Source of the DNA: Saprospiraceae bacterium
Lineage (GTDB): Bacteria > Bacteroidota > Bacteroidia > Chitinophagales > Saprospiraceae
Direction of reading: 5' to 3'
Assembly (NCBI GenBank): GCA_016719855.1
Contig: JADJYH010000079.1
Coordinates: forward strand, 62,001-126,000
Length of the DNA: 64,000 nt
Shown: one piece after another, positions 63,157 through 64,000 of the stretch
Position numbering within the stretch: the first letter of the stretch is position 1
How the letters are laid out: every line of letters begins with the position of its first letter
The notes under the pieces: generated by a model
Databases searched by the model: none
Seen by the model: the letters and a program-made list of their open reading frames with translations, nothing else
What the model was told of the DNA's origin: nothing
Made by a program: the position numbers and the translations under genes

Positions 63157-64000
63157 ATGAAAAAGATTTCCTTTCTGTTCAGTCTCCTTTTCCTGTTGGG
63201 TACGTGCAGCCTCTCTGCCCAATGGTCGCAGCTTGGCAGCGACATAGATGGCGATGCGGCGGATGACTGGTCCGGCTACGCCGTTTCCCTATCAACCGAT
63301 GGCAAACGCCTTGCGATTGGGGCTCACCAAAACGATATCAACGGCTTCGAAGCCGGTCAAGTGCGGGTGTATGCGGAAAGTGGGGGCGTCTGGACACAGG
63401 TGGGCAGTGACATCTACGGCGAAGCCGCAGGTGACGCATTTGGCTTCCGTGTTTCGCTGTCCGCCGACGGCAAGCGTGTGGCAGTCGGGGCCATCAATAA
63501 TGGCGGCAGCGGCTTCCACGCCGGCCATGTACGGGTGTATGCGGAAAGTGGCGGCACCTGGACGCAGTCAGGTGGCGACATTGATGGTGAGGTAGCGGAT
63601 GATTGGTCCGGCTACTCCGTTTCCCTGTCTGCCGATGGCAAGTGCGTAGCGATAGGGGCATACCGCAACGACGGTAACGGGGCCGACGCCGGTCATGTGC
63701 GGGTGTACAAGCAAACCGAGAGTAACTGGGATCAGGTAGGCATTGACATTGACGGTGAGGCAGCAGATGACAGGTCCGGCCGCTCCGTTTCCCTGTCCGC
63801 CGATGGCAAACGCCTGGCGATTGGCGCTGGCGGCAATGACGGCAACGGCACCGATGCCGGTCACGCGCGGGTGTATGCGGAAAGTGGCGGCATTTGGGAA
63901 CAACTGGGCAGCGATATTGACGGTGAAGATGCGGGTGACGCCTTCGGTGTCTCAGTTTCCCTGTCCCCCGACAGCAAGCGGCTGGCCATTGGAGCTATCA
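63157..64000 (+). CDS. Secreted FG-GAP-like repeat protein, 3' end outside window
   Basis: ATG at 63157 gives a signal peptide (KKISFLFSLLFLLGTCSLSA). Five 56-residue repeats (168 bp) are complete or partial before the edge, each with W.Q.G.DIDGEAADD, G.SVSLSADGKR(L)AIGA and DAGHVRVYAESGG. The calcium-type acidic loop and the 56-residue blade fit a beta-propeller of FG-GAP type. The frame is open to base 64000. By context the protein is probably a T9SS substrate, but its C-terminus is outside the window. Confidence 0.85.
   Translation, partial: MKKISFLFSLLFLLGTCSLSAQWSQLGSDIDGDAADDWSGYAVSLSTDGKRLAIGAHQNDINGFEAGQVRVYAESGGVWTQVGSDIYGEAAGDAFGFRVSLSADGKRVAVGAINNGGSGFHAGHVRVYAESGGTWTQSGGDIDGEVADDWSGYSVSLSADGKCVAIGAYRNDGNGADAGHVRVYKQTESNWDQVGIDIDGEAADDRSGRSVSLSADGKRLAIGAGGNDGNGTDAGHARVYAESGGIWEQLGSDIDGEDAGDAFGVSVSLSPDSKRLAIGAI

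Overview
The window looks like a chromosome segment of a Bacteroidota bacterium, most likely of the Saprospiraceae/Saprospiria type (inference). The reasons are C-terminal type IX secretion (T9SS) sorting domains, very large secreted proteins built from MopE-type metal-binding motifs, thrombospondin-3-like Asp repeats and LamG domains, lipoproteins with Bacteroidota-style signal peptides, CHAT-TPR proteases beside sigma factors, and weak Shine-Dalgarno sequences. Many genes are broken by single-base shifts, often at homopolymers, although the protein continues clearly in the next frame. I read most of these as uncorrected sequencing indels and give gene limits across the shifts. Intact genes stand among them.

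Left part (1-10 kb): a leftward secreted M36 metalloprotease running off the edge, then a rightward fructan/sucrose set (remnant of a sugar-sensing regulator, sugar-porter MFS, fructokinase, GH32 lipoprotein). From 10 to 19 kb the genes run leftward: an exported TPR-CHAT protease, then a possible biosynthetic cluster of a KAS III enzyme, a 33-codon ORF overlapping its start, a vanillyl-alcohol-oxidase-type flavoenzyme, an isoprenylcysteine-methyltransferase-like protein and two related FeeM/LuxI-like N-acyltransferases. Rightward from 19.3 kb lie a sigma factor, an anti-sigma-like TPR membrane protein, a LytTR regulator, a beta-helix lipoprotein and an ~8 kb gene for a giant T9SS cargo protein.

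Middle (31-44 kb): tRNA-Pro(GGG) and tRNA-Val(GAC), asparagine synthetase, a GT4 glycosyltransferase, an M28 peptidase, a lipoprotein and a polytopic membrane protein, all leftward; then a GH13 enzyme, a membrane protein with an effector-associated-type domain, and a GH144-type enzyme, rightward. From 44.7 to 50.2 kb the base composition becomes strongly AT-rich: two convergent STAND NTPases, one with an N-terminal PD-(D/E)XK nuclease, form a putative defence island, and the second is bracketed by inverted copies of an intergenic repeat.

Right part (50-64 kb): an unrecognised helical protein; a 1.66 kb segment bounded by a perfect 22-bp inverted repeat that contains eleven 21-bp repeats and a gene with a carboxypeptidase-regulatory-like domain; an operon of sigma factor, anti-sigma-like membrane protein and exported TPR-CHAT protease; and three consecutive secreted repeat proteins. 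The strongest candidates for something undescribed are the acyltransferase/KAS III/flavoenzyme cluster, the sigma/anti-sigma/exported CHAT module (with a second sigma/anti-sigma pair lacking CHAT), and the AT-rich double-STAND island.
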